Shown here: one piece after another, positions 1 through 4,820 of the stretch
Position numbering within the stretch: position 1 is the stretch's first letter
How the letters are laid out: each line of letters starts with the position of its first letter
From: Chitinophagales bacterium
Lineage (GTDB): Bacteria > Bacteroidota > Bacteroidia > Chitinophagales > UBA10324
Length of the DNA: 6,871 nt
Assembly (NCBI GenBank): GCA_013695775.1
Contig: JACCZV010000049.1
Span: 1-6,871, forward strand
Reading direction: 5' to 3'
Position numbers and translations under genes: made by a program
Notes under the pieces: model-generated
Seen by the model: only the letters and a program-made list of their open reading frames with translations
The model's database searches: none
Told to the model about the DNA's origin: nothing

Positions 1-25
1 GTATATTAAGTTTCTCATTCCCCAG

Positions 26-463
26 CTAGGTGACTTTCTTAGCTAATACCGTCTTTAATTCCGAATAGTTTCTGTGGTAGAATTCAGAAAGCTTAACAAT
101 TTTTTTATCATTCATCATTAGATAAAGAAACTCATAAGTATCATATTCTGATGGCAAAAGAGAAATTTTAAATCCATCAAATTCAGACAGATTAAAGATT
201 TTCTTTCGTCCCAATCCTAAATACTGAGATACTATAATGTTATTCATTTCGATACTAACTTTTACAGCTTTAGTTCTTATTTCTCCAAAGAATATCCAAA
301 TCCAGAAGAAAACAAGCAGCCCTAAAAAGATAAGAACTCCAAAAGAAGGAATCTTCTCAATGCTTAGTAGCTGACTAAAGCTAAAAATTAATAAACCAGT
401 AAATAAAATAAAAAGGCCCGTGAGAATATTGATCCAGGGTTTAAATTTTGATTCTAATTCCAT
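26..463 (-). CDS. Small membrane protein with two N-terminal helices and a soluble C-terminal domain, function unknown
   Basis: The 145-residue protein has two strongly hydrophobic segments, about residues 10-33 and 40-60, joined by a short polar linker. The remaining 85 residues are soluble and look beta-rich, with alternating hydrophobic and polar residues (65-82, 96-102, 110-125), and end in a short amphipathic helix. Two N-terminal helices followed by a small beta domain recalls bacterial PH-like (YdbT/bPH-type) membrane proteins, but I see no diagnostic motif, so that is only a structural guess. The ATG at 463 is chosen because it opens just before the first hydrophobic helix. No Shine-Dalgarno is visible, as is usual in this phylum. 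The gene is noticeably AT-rich and stands alone: about 370 bp of gene-free DNA lies on its 5' side. A short inverted repeat, ACGCT-C-AGCGT (478-488), sits 15 nt before the start and could be an operator. Confidence 0.75.
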   Translation of the reverse strand: MELESKFKPWINILTGLFILFTGLLIFSFSQLLSIEKIPSFGVLIFLGLLVFFWIWIFFGEIRTKAVKVSIEMNNIIVSQYLGLGRKKIFNLSEFDGFKISLLPSEYDTYEFLYLMMNDKKIVKLSEFYHRNYSELKTVLAKKVT

Positions 464-553
464 GTAGTATGATAATTACGCTCAGCGTTAGCATTTTATA
501 TACTTCCGTATAACTCCCCACTGCCACAAGTTAGTCTATCGCTAAAAATGAAA

Positions 554-636
554 ACCCGTATTATACCTGAAATTTGGCCGTATCATTATTAGTGCAAAAT
601 CGCCAAAAATGGTATCGTAATAAGGATTAAACGGGT
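554..636. repeat. Nested imperfect inverted repeat, possible structured RNA or operator
   Basis: Several pairs of complementary blocks occur in mirrored order around a 23-nt centre. ACCCGT (554-559) pairs with ACGGGT (631-636), ATTA (560-563) with TAAT (618-621), TACC (564-567) with GGTA (611-614), and TTTGGC (573-578) with GCCAAA (602-607). Internal bulges are unequal (5 nt against 3 nt; 0 against 3; 0 against 9), so this is an imperfect hairpin. No U-run follows it on either strand, which argues against a simple intrinsic terminator. It may be a structured leader or small RNA, a regulator-binding region, or the relic of a small palindromic element. The pairing is read directly from the sequence; any function is inference. 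Confidence 0.4.
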
Positions 637-704
637 AGTATAAGAAAGAAATTAATTGACTTCATACTTGCTTTTTCGTTTTAAGTACGATTGCATAATC
701 TATT

Positions 705-744
705 TATCTCCCCCAGTTATAGAAGTTAACTTGAAACGGAGATA
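705..744. repeat. Inverted repeat TATCTCC/GGAGATA enclosing a 10-bp palindrome
   Basis: The arms 705-711 and 738-744 are perfect 7-bp complements separated by 26 nt. The loop contains the perfect palindrome AAGTTAACTT (723-732). C-rich (710-714) and G-rich (745-748) tracts next to the arms give an alternative pairing. It lies in gene-free DNA, and no function can be assigned. Confidence 0.3.
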
Positions 745-829
745 GGGGCTAAGATTCTAGTAAAGCTTCATATATAAGTAGTTAGTTTAAATAATAGTTC
801 AAAATGAGATAATCAAAGGAAAAACTTTG

Positions 830-946
830 TCAGTGGTCGGCTTCCCCGCCCGCACCACCACAACTTCCCGCACTACTACTCTTGCCGTTGTCGTCGTCCT
901 TGCAGCACCTCACATTTTCCTGTGCTCCTACTCTATACTCGTCTGT
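830..946 (-). other. Open Cys/Gly/Ser/Asp-rich stretch in the -1 frame overlapping the broken coiled-coil gene
   Basis: On the minus strand the frame is open from just after a TAA (949-947) to a TGA (832-830), 38 codons. Its later part reads roughly RCCKDDDNGKSSSAGSCGGA, followed by a Gly-rich acidic end. The DNA here is clearly more GC-rich than its surroundings and shows in-frame triplet runs (GAC x3, AGT x3), which suggests past or present coding. There is no ATG in this frame; the only usual start would be the GTG at 913-911. It overlaps the last codons of the coiled-coil gene, so it could be that gene's original C-terminal tail put out of frame by an indel, a tiny Cys-rich peptide gene, or chance. 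The seven bases needed for a canonical -1 ribosomal slip are not present in the overlap. Whether it is translated is unknown. Confidence 0.3.
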
Positions 947-1626
947 TTAGCTTTTAAGAACTCCAGGTTCTTCTGTTCCTGCTGAATCTCTTCCATCATC
1001 TTTTGCTGGCTCACCCTGGTTTCTTTTTGATCTATCTCAGCCTGTTTGATAAGTGCTTCTGCATTTCTTATTTTCTTGCTGAGTGAAGAATCTTCACGAA
1101 TAAGGTAATCATACTTTTTTATTTTACTGTCAAGCTTTTTCTGCGCATTGGTCATCTCCAGACCAACGGTAGCCGTAGCCTCGTTGCGGGCAAAAGTTCT
1201 TACAAAGTCTTCCGCCGCTTTGTACTGCGCTGCATGATCTAATGAATTCAGAAAAGCACCTCCTCCGAGATCGAAAAATACCTTCAATTCCACCCCGCCC
1301 GATTTCTGCTCTGTTATCGAATAGACATCTACTACCTCGTTGCCAAATTCTTTTAATGACACATTGTCGAAGAAATACTCCCCCTTTTAAGAGGCGGCTT
1401 TCGCTCCATACGATTTCATATATTTTGCAAAATTGCGCTCTGCCATACTTTTATTCCCTTCAGGTATATAGGTTTTTATTGCATTATAAACCCCCTGGCT
1501 CATCTTTTCCTTAGACTCTTTTACCTCAATAGTAATTTTAGCAAATGTTTTTTTAGCAGAATCCTGGGCGATTACAACATTGCAAAAAACGATGATCAGA
1601 ATAAATATATTCAAAATCAATTTCAT
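928..1626 (-). pseudogene. Secreted coiled-coil protein gene interrupted by an in-frame TAA
   Basis: Two open stretches, 1626-1387 (79 codons) and 1362-928 (144 codons from a GTG), lie in the same frame. They are separated only by a TAA at 1389-1387 and eight sense codons (KGEYFFDN), so together they make one 233-codon gene. The first part has a classic signal peptide (hydrophobic to about residue 18, cleavage likely after VIA at 20, then QD). It continues with the pattern GVYNAIKTYIPEGNK...NFAKYMKSYG. After the stop come FDN, a VVDVYS strand and VFFDLGGGAFLNS, then DHAAQYKAAEDFVRTFA, and from about composite residue 158 to 230 a charged Lys/Glu/Gln-rich coiled coil. From memory, this order (signal peptide, IP.G..K..., GEYF.DN, DVY, FDLGG..L, coiled coil) matches a family of uncharacterised exported Bacteroidota proteins, in which the stop position would hold an ordinary residue. 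The likeliest reading is a recent nonsense mutation. Readthrough, restart at the GTG, or a sequencing error are alternatives. It lies 70 nt downstream of the phospholipase-like gene. Confidence 0.75.
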
Positions 1627-1632
1627 GGCTTC

Positions 1633-1653
1633 ATTTTTAATTCAATTAAAAAT
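1633..1653. repeat. 21-bp AT-rich perfect inverted repeat before the coiled-coil gene
   Basis: ATTTTTAATT (1633-1642) and AATTAAAAAT (1644-1653) are perfect 10-bp complements around a single base. The element lies 7 nt before the ATG at 1626 and 44 nt after the end of the phospholipase-like gene, both on the minus strand. It could be an operator overlapping the 5' leader, or a weak AT-only terminator of the upstream gene. A purely A/T stem is a poor intrinsic terminator, and A/T-rich DNA yields such repeats by chance more often than mixed sequence does. Confidence 0.35.
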
Positions 1654-1696
1654 TACAAATTTTGATCCGTATTGATTCAGGTTATTTTTTCTGATG

Positions 1697-2674
1697 TTAT
1701 TCATCATGCGCGCGGCCCTGTATCTTACCATCTCGCCACGCCTTATCCATTACTTCGAGCTCCTCCTGATCGTTTGCCGAAACGGGGCTGTCAGTTACAT
1801 CACTCAGATCAGGTTTGCCGGCATTGATCCATGCAGTGTACCAGAAGCTGCCCACAGAAATAATTGCATGTCGCATTTTTCTTTCCTGCATGTCATTCAG
1901 CTTCTGCTGGTATGCGGCTGAAAATTCCCGGGAGTAGGTGCGAACAGAGATCTCGCCCCGTTGTTCGAAAGAATATTTATTGTCGGCAGGAAATTGCACA
2001 GATAATTCCTTTTCCATTAATAGAACGGAGTCCACTTGGCTAAAACTCTCCAACACTATCTTCCAGATAAAATCCGAGGGATCCTCAATGTATTCCGCTT
2101 TCCCGATAAAATAATCATAGTCCTCACCAAATAATTCGGGTATGCGTGACTCCCAGAAACCATGAATCCCCACCTGGTTGGTTAGCTGTCCATTGTAATT
2201 TTTTGTACAATGAAGTGGAACATGTGCATCTGCGATATAGTGACCGATGTCTGCTGAGTAATGAAGAATTTTATATTTATCCTTTTGCTTGAAAGCCTCT
2301 GTTAATCGATATAAGATGAGCTGAACGTACCACGGTACAATTCCATGAGCATTCAATGAATCCTGACTATATTTTGCAACTGCCTCATCCCATCGTCGAG
2401 GTAGGCTGTCGAAGGGTGATTTCCCATAGCGGTCAAGGTCAATATAATGGCGTGGTGCCTCATGTGGGTTACTATAGCGCCGCTTATCAGGATCTACTGA
2501 ATGGCTGGTTATATATTCAATATTCGGTTTATAAAGCGCCAGCATCTGAGGTGGTAAAGTAAAAATGGCAACACGATTGATGCGCTGGTGAACCCAGAAA
2601 CCCCACGCTAATACAATCGTAGCTATAGCAATAAATGAAAGCGCCGCAATCGCGGCAATCAGTGTCTTTTTCAT
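1697..2674 (-). CDS. Exported zinc-dependent phospholipase C / S1-P1 nuclease-fold protein
   Basis: The 325-residue protein begins with a signal peptide (KK, then a hydrophobic stretch to residue 22) with probable cleavage after A23. That would leave Trp24 as the mature N-terminus, as the three-zinc phospholipase C / P1 nuclease fold requires, because the terminal amino group binds zinc. All nine expected ligands can be placed: W24, H29, D61, H76, H145, D149, H155, H171 and E175. W-x4-H and the 15-residue D61-H76 step match P1 nuclease spacing, while H171-x3-E175 resembles the HxxxE of bacterial phospholipase C. Key stretches are WGFWVHQRIN, APRHYIDLD, GHYIADAHVPLHC and GIHGFWESR. The fold hydrolyses phosphodiester bonds in phospholipids or single-stranded nucleic acid; which substrate applies here cannot be told from sequence. 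Action in the periplasm or outside the cell is inferred. It follows the DUF502 gene by 14 nt and is probably co-transcribed. The polar, Asp/Glu-rich C-terminus shows no sorting signal that I recognise. Confidence 0.9.
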   Translation of the reverse strand: MKKTLIAAIAALSFIAIATIVLAWGFWVHQRINRVAIFTLPPQMLALYKPNIEYITSHSVDPDKRRYSNPHEAPRHYIDLDRYGKSPFDSLPRRWDEAVAKYSQDSLNAHGIVPWYVQLILYRLTEAFKQKDKYKILHYSADIGHYIADAHVPLHCTKNYNGQLTNQVGIHGFWESRIPELFGEDYDYFIGKAEYIEDPSDFIWKIVLESFSQVDSVLLMEKELSVQFPADNKYSFEQRGEISVRTYSREFSAAYQQKLNDMQERKMRHAIISVGSFWYTAWINAGKPDLSDVTDSPVSANDQEELEVMDKAWRDGKIQGRAHDE

Positions 2675-2688
2675 GAGGCATGATAAAT

Positions 2689-3285
2689 TTAAAATTCCGA
2701 CTTAACCTCTTTCGCATTCCTTATTTCAGTAACACCCCCAGACACTATAAATTTAAGCGCATCTGCGGAATGAAATGCATTTAAAACAGTAATATTTTCT
2801 TTAGGGACGATGTATAGATTTCCTGAAAAGTTATATGAATGCGGGAAATAAACTGCTGCCATTCCTGGAAGCCCAATATTGCCAAGATCATCTTTTGTAA
2901 TGAATCCAAGCTTCTGTATTCCAGCTTCTTTAAATAGCATGACCACCACGGGTTGTGTGAAGGTTTTTTTATTGCTTCCGAATGCGTTGAAGAGGTCTTT
3001 GATAGATGTGTAAATAACTTTAGCCAATGGTGCCTTTGAAAAGATGCTCTCTATAAAACCCATTACCGGGTTGAATAGAAATATTGAAGAAAGCAGGCCT
3101 ATGATAGTTACTGTTGTTAAAATAATTAACAGGCTTACACCGGGCGGCAGTCCGGGTATTAATCCATCTAACCAGCTTATTAATATTATAATGGTATAGA
3201 CGGTGATGAATATTGGACTGACAAAAATCAATCCTCTGAAGAAATAATTAATCACCAGGCGAACTACTCGCGACTTGCTTTCCAT
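2689..3285 (-). CDS. DUF502 family membrane protein
   Basis: The 198-residue length is normal for DUF502 (PF04367). Two transmembrane helices, about residues 14-38 and 48-71, flank the proline/glycine-rich loop LDGLIPGLPPG. A soluble domain follows with family-like stretches: PLAKVIYTSIKDLFNAF (86-102), a QPVVVMLFKE strand (111-120), GFITKDD (127-133), VYFPHSYNFSGNLYIVP (145-161) and the closing ADALKFIVSGGV (174-185). The biochemical role of DUF502 proteins is not established. The start at 3285 gives a short, positively charged cytoplasmic N-terminus before the first helix, as expected. It is the first gene of a two-gene unit with the phospholipase-like gene. A membrane protein beside an exported phosphodiesterase may hint at envelope or lipid work, but that is only an inference from position. 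Confidence 0.9.
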   Translation of the reverse strand: MESKSRVVRLVINYFFRGLIFVSPIFITVYTIIILISWLDGLIPGLPPGVSLLIILTTVTIIGLLSSIFLFNPVMGFIESIFSKAPLAKVIYTSIKDLFNAFGSNKKTFTQPVVVMLFKEAGIQKLGFITKDDLGNIGLPGMAAVYFPHSYNFSGNLYIVPKENITVLNAFHSADALKFIVSGGVTEIRNAKEVKSEF

Positions 3286-3302
3286 ATAAAGATTTATGGT
3301 TG

Positions 3303-3310
3303 TAAAGGTA
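3303..3310 (-). promoter_or_regulatory. Possible -7 box for the DUF502/phospholipase-like unit
   Basis: On the minus strand this reads TACCTTTA, one mismatch from the Bacteroidota -7 consensus TAnnTTTG, 17 nt before the ATG. No matching TTTG box was found about 19 nt further upstream, so support is weak. Confidence 0.2.
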
Positions 3311-3380
3311 TCATGCTAAGTAGTAATTGGTGTATTACCAACTGAATGTACTTAATTTAATGGCATTCCTAAGGTCTGCC

Positions 3381-3402
3381 AGGTACGGGGTCATGGTAAG
3401 CC
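3381..3402 (+). repeat. Direct repeat copy 1 (core GGGGTCATGGT)
   Basis: This 22-bp block, beginning AGGTACGGGG, recurs at 3461-3482 with two A-to-G differences, at the fifth and eighteenth bases. The spacing between copies is exactly 80 bp. The shared core GGGGTCATGGT, followed by a purine pair and GCC, resembles the start of intergenic palindromic repeats found scattered in many genomes. Downstream of this copy, the rest of the palindromic unit seen after copy 2 is missing. Confidence 0.6.
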
Positions 3403-3460
3403 TGAGACTTCTATAAGGAGCTAAAATATTATCAACCTTAAAGCTGCAACGTTAGTTAAT

Positions 3461-3482
3461 AGGTGCGGGGTCATGGTGAGCC
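3461..3482 (+). repeat. Direct repeat copy 2 (core GGGGTCATGGT), joined to a REP-like unit
   Basis: This is the second copy of the 22-bp repeat at 3381-3402, differing at two positions. Its ATGGT (3473-3477) is complementary to ACCAT at 3510-3514, so this copy forms the left arm of the palindromic unit described next. Confidence 0.6.
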
Positions 3483-3514
3483 CAGCCTGCCCTGAGTTTA
3501 TCGAAGGGAACCAT
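3473..3514. repeat. REP-like dispersed palindromic element
   Basis: An outer stem ATGGT (3473-3477) / ACCAT (3510-3514) encloses an inner unit, CCCTGAGTTTATCGAAGGG (3490-3508), with CCCT/AGGG ends. From memory, variants of this inner unit (often with GAGCTTGTCGAA in the middle) and of the CATGGTGAGC... unit are widely scattered intergenic repeats in bacteria, including Bacteroidota. The location in intergenic DNA fits. Whether it spreads through a REP-associated transposase elsewhere in this genome cannot be seen here. Confidence 0.55.
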
Positions 3515-3522
3515 TGAGTGCA

Positions 3523-3539
3523 AGCCTTTCTGAAAGGCT
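3523..3539. repeat. Perfect inverted repeat AGCCTTTC-T-GAAAGGCT
   Basis: Two 8-base arms are separated by one base; as RNA this would be a 7-bp stem with a 3-nt loop. Only CTCTTCT follows, not a clean U-run, so it is a poor terminator. It shares the CTTTC/GAAAG arms with the palindrome at 3576-3589, so the pair could be binding sites for one regulator. Confidence 0.45.
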
Positions 3540-3556
3540 CTTCTAGTAATAGGCAT

Positions 3557-3570
3557 ATAGCTTAAGCTAT
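3557..3570. repeat. 14-bp perfect palindrome ATAGCTTAAGCTAT
   Basis: This is a gapless self-complementary 14-mer, 50 bp before the acyl-CoA dehydrogenase start. Gapless palindromes of this size often bind dimeric regulators, but no regulator gene is nearby and the function is inferred. Confidence 0.4.
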
Positions 3571-3575
3571 TCACC

Positions 3576-3589
3576 CTTTCATATGAAAG
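3576..3589. promoter_or_regulatory. 14-bp perfect palindrome CTTTCATATGAAAG, candidate operator
   Basis: This gapless self-complementary 14-mer ends 31 bp before the acyl-CoA dehydrogenase ATG and immediately precedes the weak -7-like box TATTTTTA (3592-3599), the place where a repressor would act. It shares CTTTC/GAAAG arms with the inverted repeat at 3523-3539. Regulation of the dehydrogenase gene by a TetR-type or other dimeric repressor is plausible but unproven. Confidence 0.35.
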
Positions 3590-3620
3590 ATTATTTTTAC
3601 CAGCATTAAATTTATCGGCA

Positions 3621-4775
3621 ATGAACTTTACACTTAGCGAGGAGCACCTTATGATTCAGAGGGCAGCACGTGACTTTGCACACAATGAATTGCTGCCGGG
3701 TGTAATTATGCGTGATGAGAAGCAAAAATTTCCTTTGGAGGAAATGAGAAAGCTGGCAGAGCTTGGGTTTCTTGGTATGATGGTCTCACCTGATTATGGG
3801 GGCAGCGGGCTCGACACCATCTCATATGTGCTTGCTATGGAAGAAATTTCAAAGGTTGATGCCTCCACATCTGTTTGCATGTCGGTAAATAATTCACTTG
3901 TATGCTGGGGTCTAGAAACATATGGCACTGAAGATCAAAAGCAAAAATATCTTGTACCACTTGCCCGTGGAATAAAGGATGGAGGGTTATACATCGGAGC
4001 CTTCTGTCTGTCGGAGCCTGAAGCAGGGAGTGATGCAACCTCACAACGTACAACTGCCATAGATGCGGGCGATCATTATGTATTGAATGGAACAAAAAAC
4101 TGGATCACCAACGGGAACAATGGTTCCTTATATCTGGTGATTGCGCAAACAGATGTTGCCTTAGGAAGCCGGGGCATCAACGCCTTTATTGTTGAAAAAG
4201 GATGGAAAGGTGTCTCTGTTGGGGCAAAGGAAAACAAGCTCGGCATACGCGGCAGCGATACTCATTCCATCATGTTTGAAGACGTGATTGTTCCAAAAGA
4301 AAATCGTATTGGCGAGGATGGGTTCGGGTTTAAGTTTGCAATGAAGACCCTCGCAGGAGGAAGAATCGGCATTGCCTCACAAGCTCTTGGCATAGCATCC
4401 GGCGCTTATGAATTGGCACTTGGTTATTCGAAGCAACGCAAAGCTTTTGGTAAAGAGATCTCGCATTATCAGGCTATCCAGTTTAAGCTTGCAGATATGG
4501 CAACAGAGATTGAAGCTGCACGGTTGCTTATTTTAAAGGCGGCATGGGAAAAAGACCAGCACCTTGACTATACCCTATCGGGATCAATTGCCAAAGTATT
4601 TGCATCTGAGGTAGCAATGAAGACCGCTACCGAAGCTGTTCAAGTGCACGGAGGTTATGGATACGTGAAGGAATATCATGTAGAGCGGTTGATGCGAGAC
4701 GCAAAGATCACACAGATATACGAGGGCACCAGTGAGGTGCAGCGCATCGTCATTTCAAGAAGCATTCTGAAGTAG
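3621..4775 (+). CDS. Acyl-CoA dehydrogenase, short-chain type
   Basis: This FAD enzyme oxidises acyl-CoA to trans-2-enoyl-CoA, passing electrons to electron-transfer flavoprotein, in fatty-acid beta-oxidation or branched-chain acyl-CoA breakdown in the cytoplasm. The 384-residue protein is full length. The N-terminal helical domain runs to about 120. The middle beta domain begins at the first family signature, CLSEPEAGSDATS (129-141), and includes the FAD-contacting WITNG (161-165) and KLGIRGSDTH (206-215). The C-terminal helical domain holds the second signature at 341-360 (Q-V-H-G-G-Y-G ... R-D). The catalytic base is Glu368 in IYEGTSEVQR, the position used by short-chain and butyryl-CoA dehydrogenases rather than the helix-G position of isovaleryl-CoA dehydrogenase. 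The start is supported by the usual N-terminal pattern LSEEHLMIQRAARDFA. Exact chain-length preference cannot be read from sequence. It is a single-gene unit, convergent with radC 45 nt downstream and preceded by a cluster of palindromes that may regulate it. Confidence 0.96.
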   Translation: MNFTLSEEHLMIQRAARDFAHNELLPGVIMRDEKQKFPLEEMRKLAELGFLGMMVSPDYGGSGLDTISYVLAMEEISKVDASTSVCMSVNNSLVCWGLETYGTEDQKQKYLVPLARGIKDGGLYIGAFCLSEPEAGSDATSQRTTAIDAGDHYVLNGTKNWITNGNNGSLYLVIAQTDVALGSRGINAFIVEKGWKGVSVGAKENKLGIRGSDTHSIMFEDVIVPKENRIGEDGFGFKFAMKTLAGGRIGIASQALGIASGAYELALGYSKQRKAFGKEISHYQAIQFKLADMATEIEAARLLILKAAWEKDQHLDYTLSGSIAKVFASEVAMKTATEAVQVHGGYGYVKEYHVERLMRDAKITQIYEGTSEVQRIVISRSILK

Positions 4776-4801
4776 CGTTTCCAGGTACAAAATATAAACG
4801 C
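4775..4801. terminator. Weak inverted repeat between the convergent dehydrogenase and radC genes
   Basis: GCGTTT (4775-4780) and AAACGC (4796-4801) are 6-bp complements across a 15-nt loop, overlapping the dehydrogenase stop codon by one base. It sits in the 45-nt gap between two convergent stop codons, where a shared terminator is expected. The stem is short and no T-run follows, so this is a weak call. Confidence 0.25.
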
Positions 4802-4820
4802 GGCAGGGGTAAAAACTCAA

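Larger units (their letters stand above)
464..829. other. Gene-free AT-rich stretch with inverted repeats
   Basis: I find no convincing reading frame, tRNA or rRNA in these roughly 370 bases. They contain a short inverted repeat next to the membrane-protein start (478-488), a nested imperfect inverted repeat (554-636, listed separately), a 10-bp palindrome AAGTTAACTT (723-732), and an inverted repeat TATCTCC/GGAGATA (705-711 and 738-744) enclosing that palindrome. A run of C at 710-714 and of G at 745-748 could also pair. Genes on both sides are read on the minus strand, so part of this stretch may carry the upstream gene's 3' end signals and the promoter of the membrane protein gene. No good TAnnTTTG promoter box was seen. 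Confidence 0.6.
3286..3620. other. Divergent intergenic region with repeat cluster
   Basis: These 335 bases separate the minus-strand DUF502 unit from the plus-strand acyl-CoA dehydrogenase gene and must hold both promoters. No gene is visible. The centre carries two copies of a 22-bp direct repeat and a REP-like palindromic unit. The part nearest the dehydrogenase gene carries three perfect inverted repeats. The promoter boxes on both sides are weak: TACCTTTA at 3310-3303 (minus) and TATTTTTA at 3592-3599 (plus) each differ by one base from TAnnTTTG, and neither has a clear upstream TTTG at the right distance. Confidence 0.6.

Noticed and set aside
478..488. Integron attC-like site around ACGCTCAGCGT
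   Set aside because: The neighbouring GTTAGCA does not fit the GTTRRRY core, and no second core or integrase is present.
925..949. Programmed -1 frameshift joining the coiled-coil frame to the Cys-rich frame
   Set aside because: No X-XXY-YYZ slippery heptamer occurs in the short overlap between the TAA in the -1 frame and the TAG in the main frame.
928..1362. Independent gene starting at GTG 1362
   Set aside because: It is in frame with the preceding open stretch and only eight sense codons follow the TAA. The residues on both sides of the GTG read as the middle of a domain, so it is treated as the second part of one gene.
1363..1386. AAGGGGGAG as a Shine-Dalgarno site for a restart at GTG 1362
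   Set aside because: It lies about 15 nt from the GTG, too far for normal spacing, and Bacteroidota use Shine-Dalgarno pairing little.
1694..1921. Plus-strand reading frame opposite the 3' end of the phospholipase-like gene
   Set aside because: The opposite strand encodes a recognised protein with intact motifs; this frame shows no family features.
3381..3482. CRISPR-like array
   Set aside because: There are only two repeat copies, the repeat is not palindromic by itself, the 58-bp spacer is too long, and no cas gene is present.
3835..4095. Antisense reading frame inside the acyl-CoA dehydrogenase gene
   Set aside because: It is a shadow of a well-conserved gene on the other strand; its translation is His/Leu-rich without domain features.
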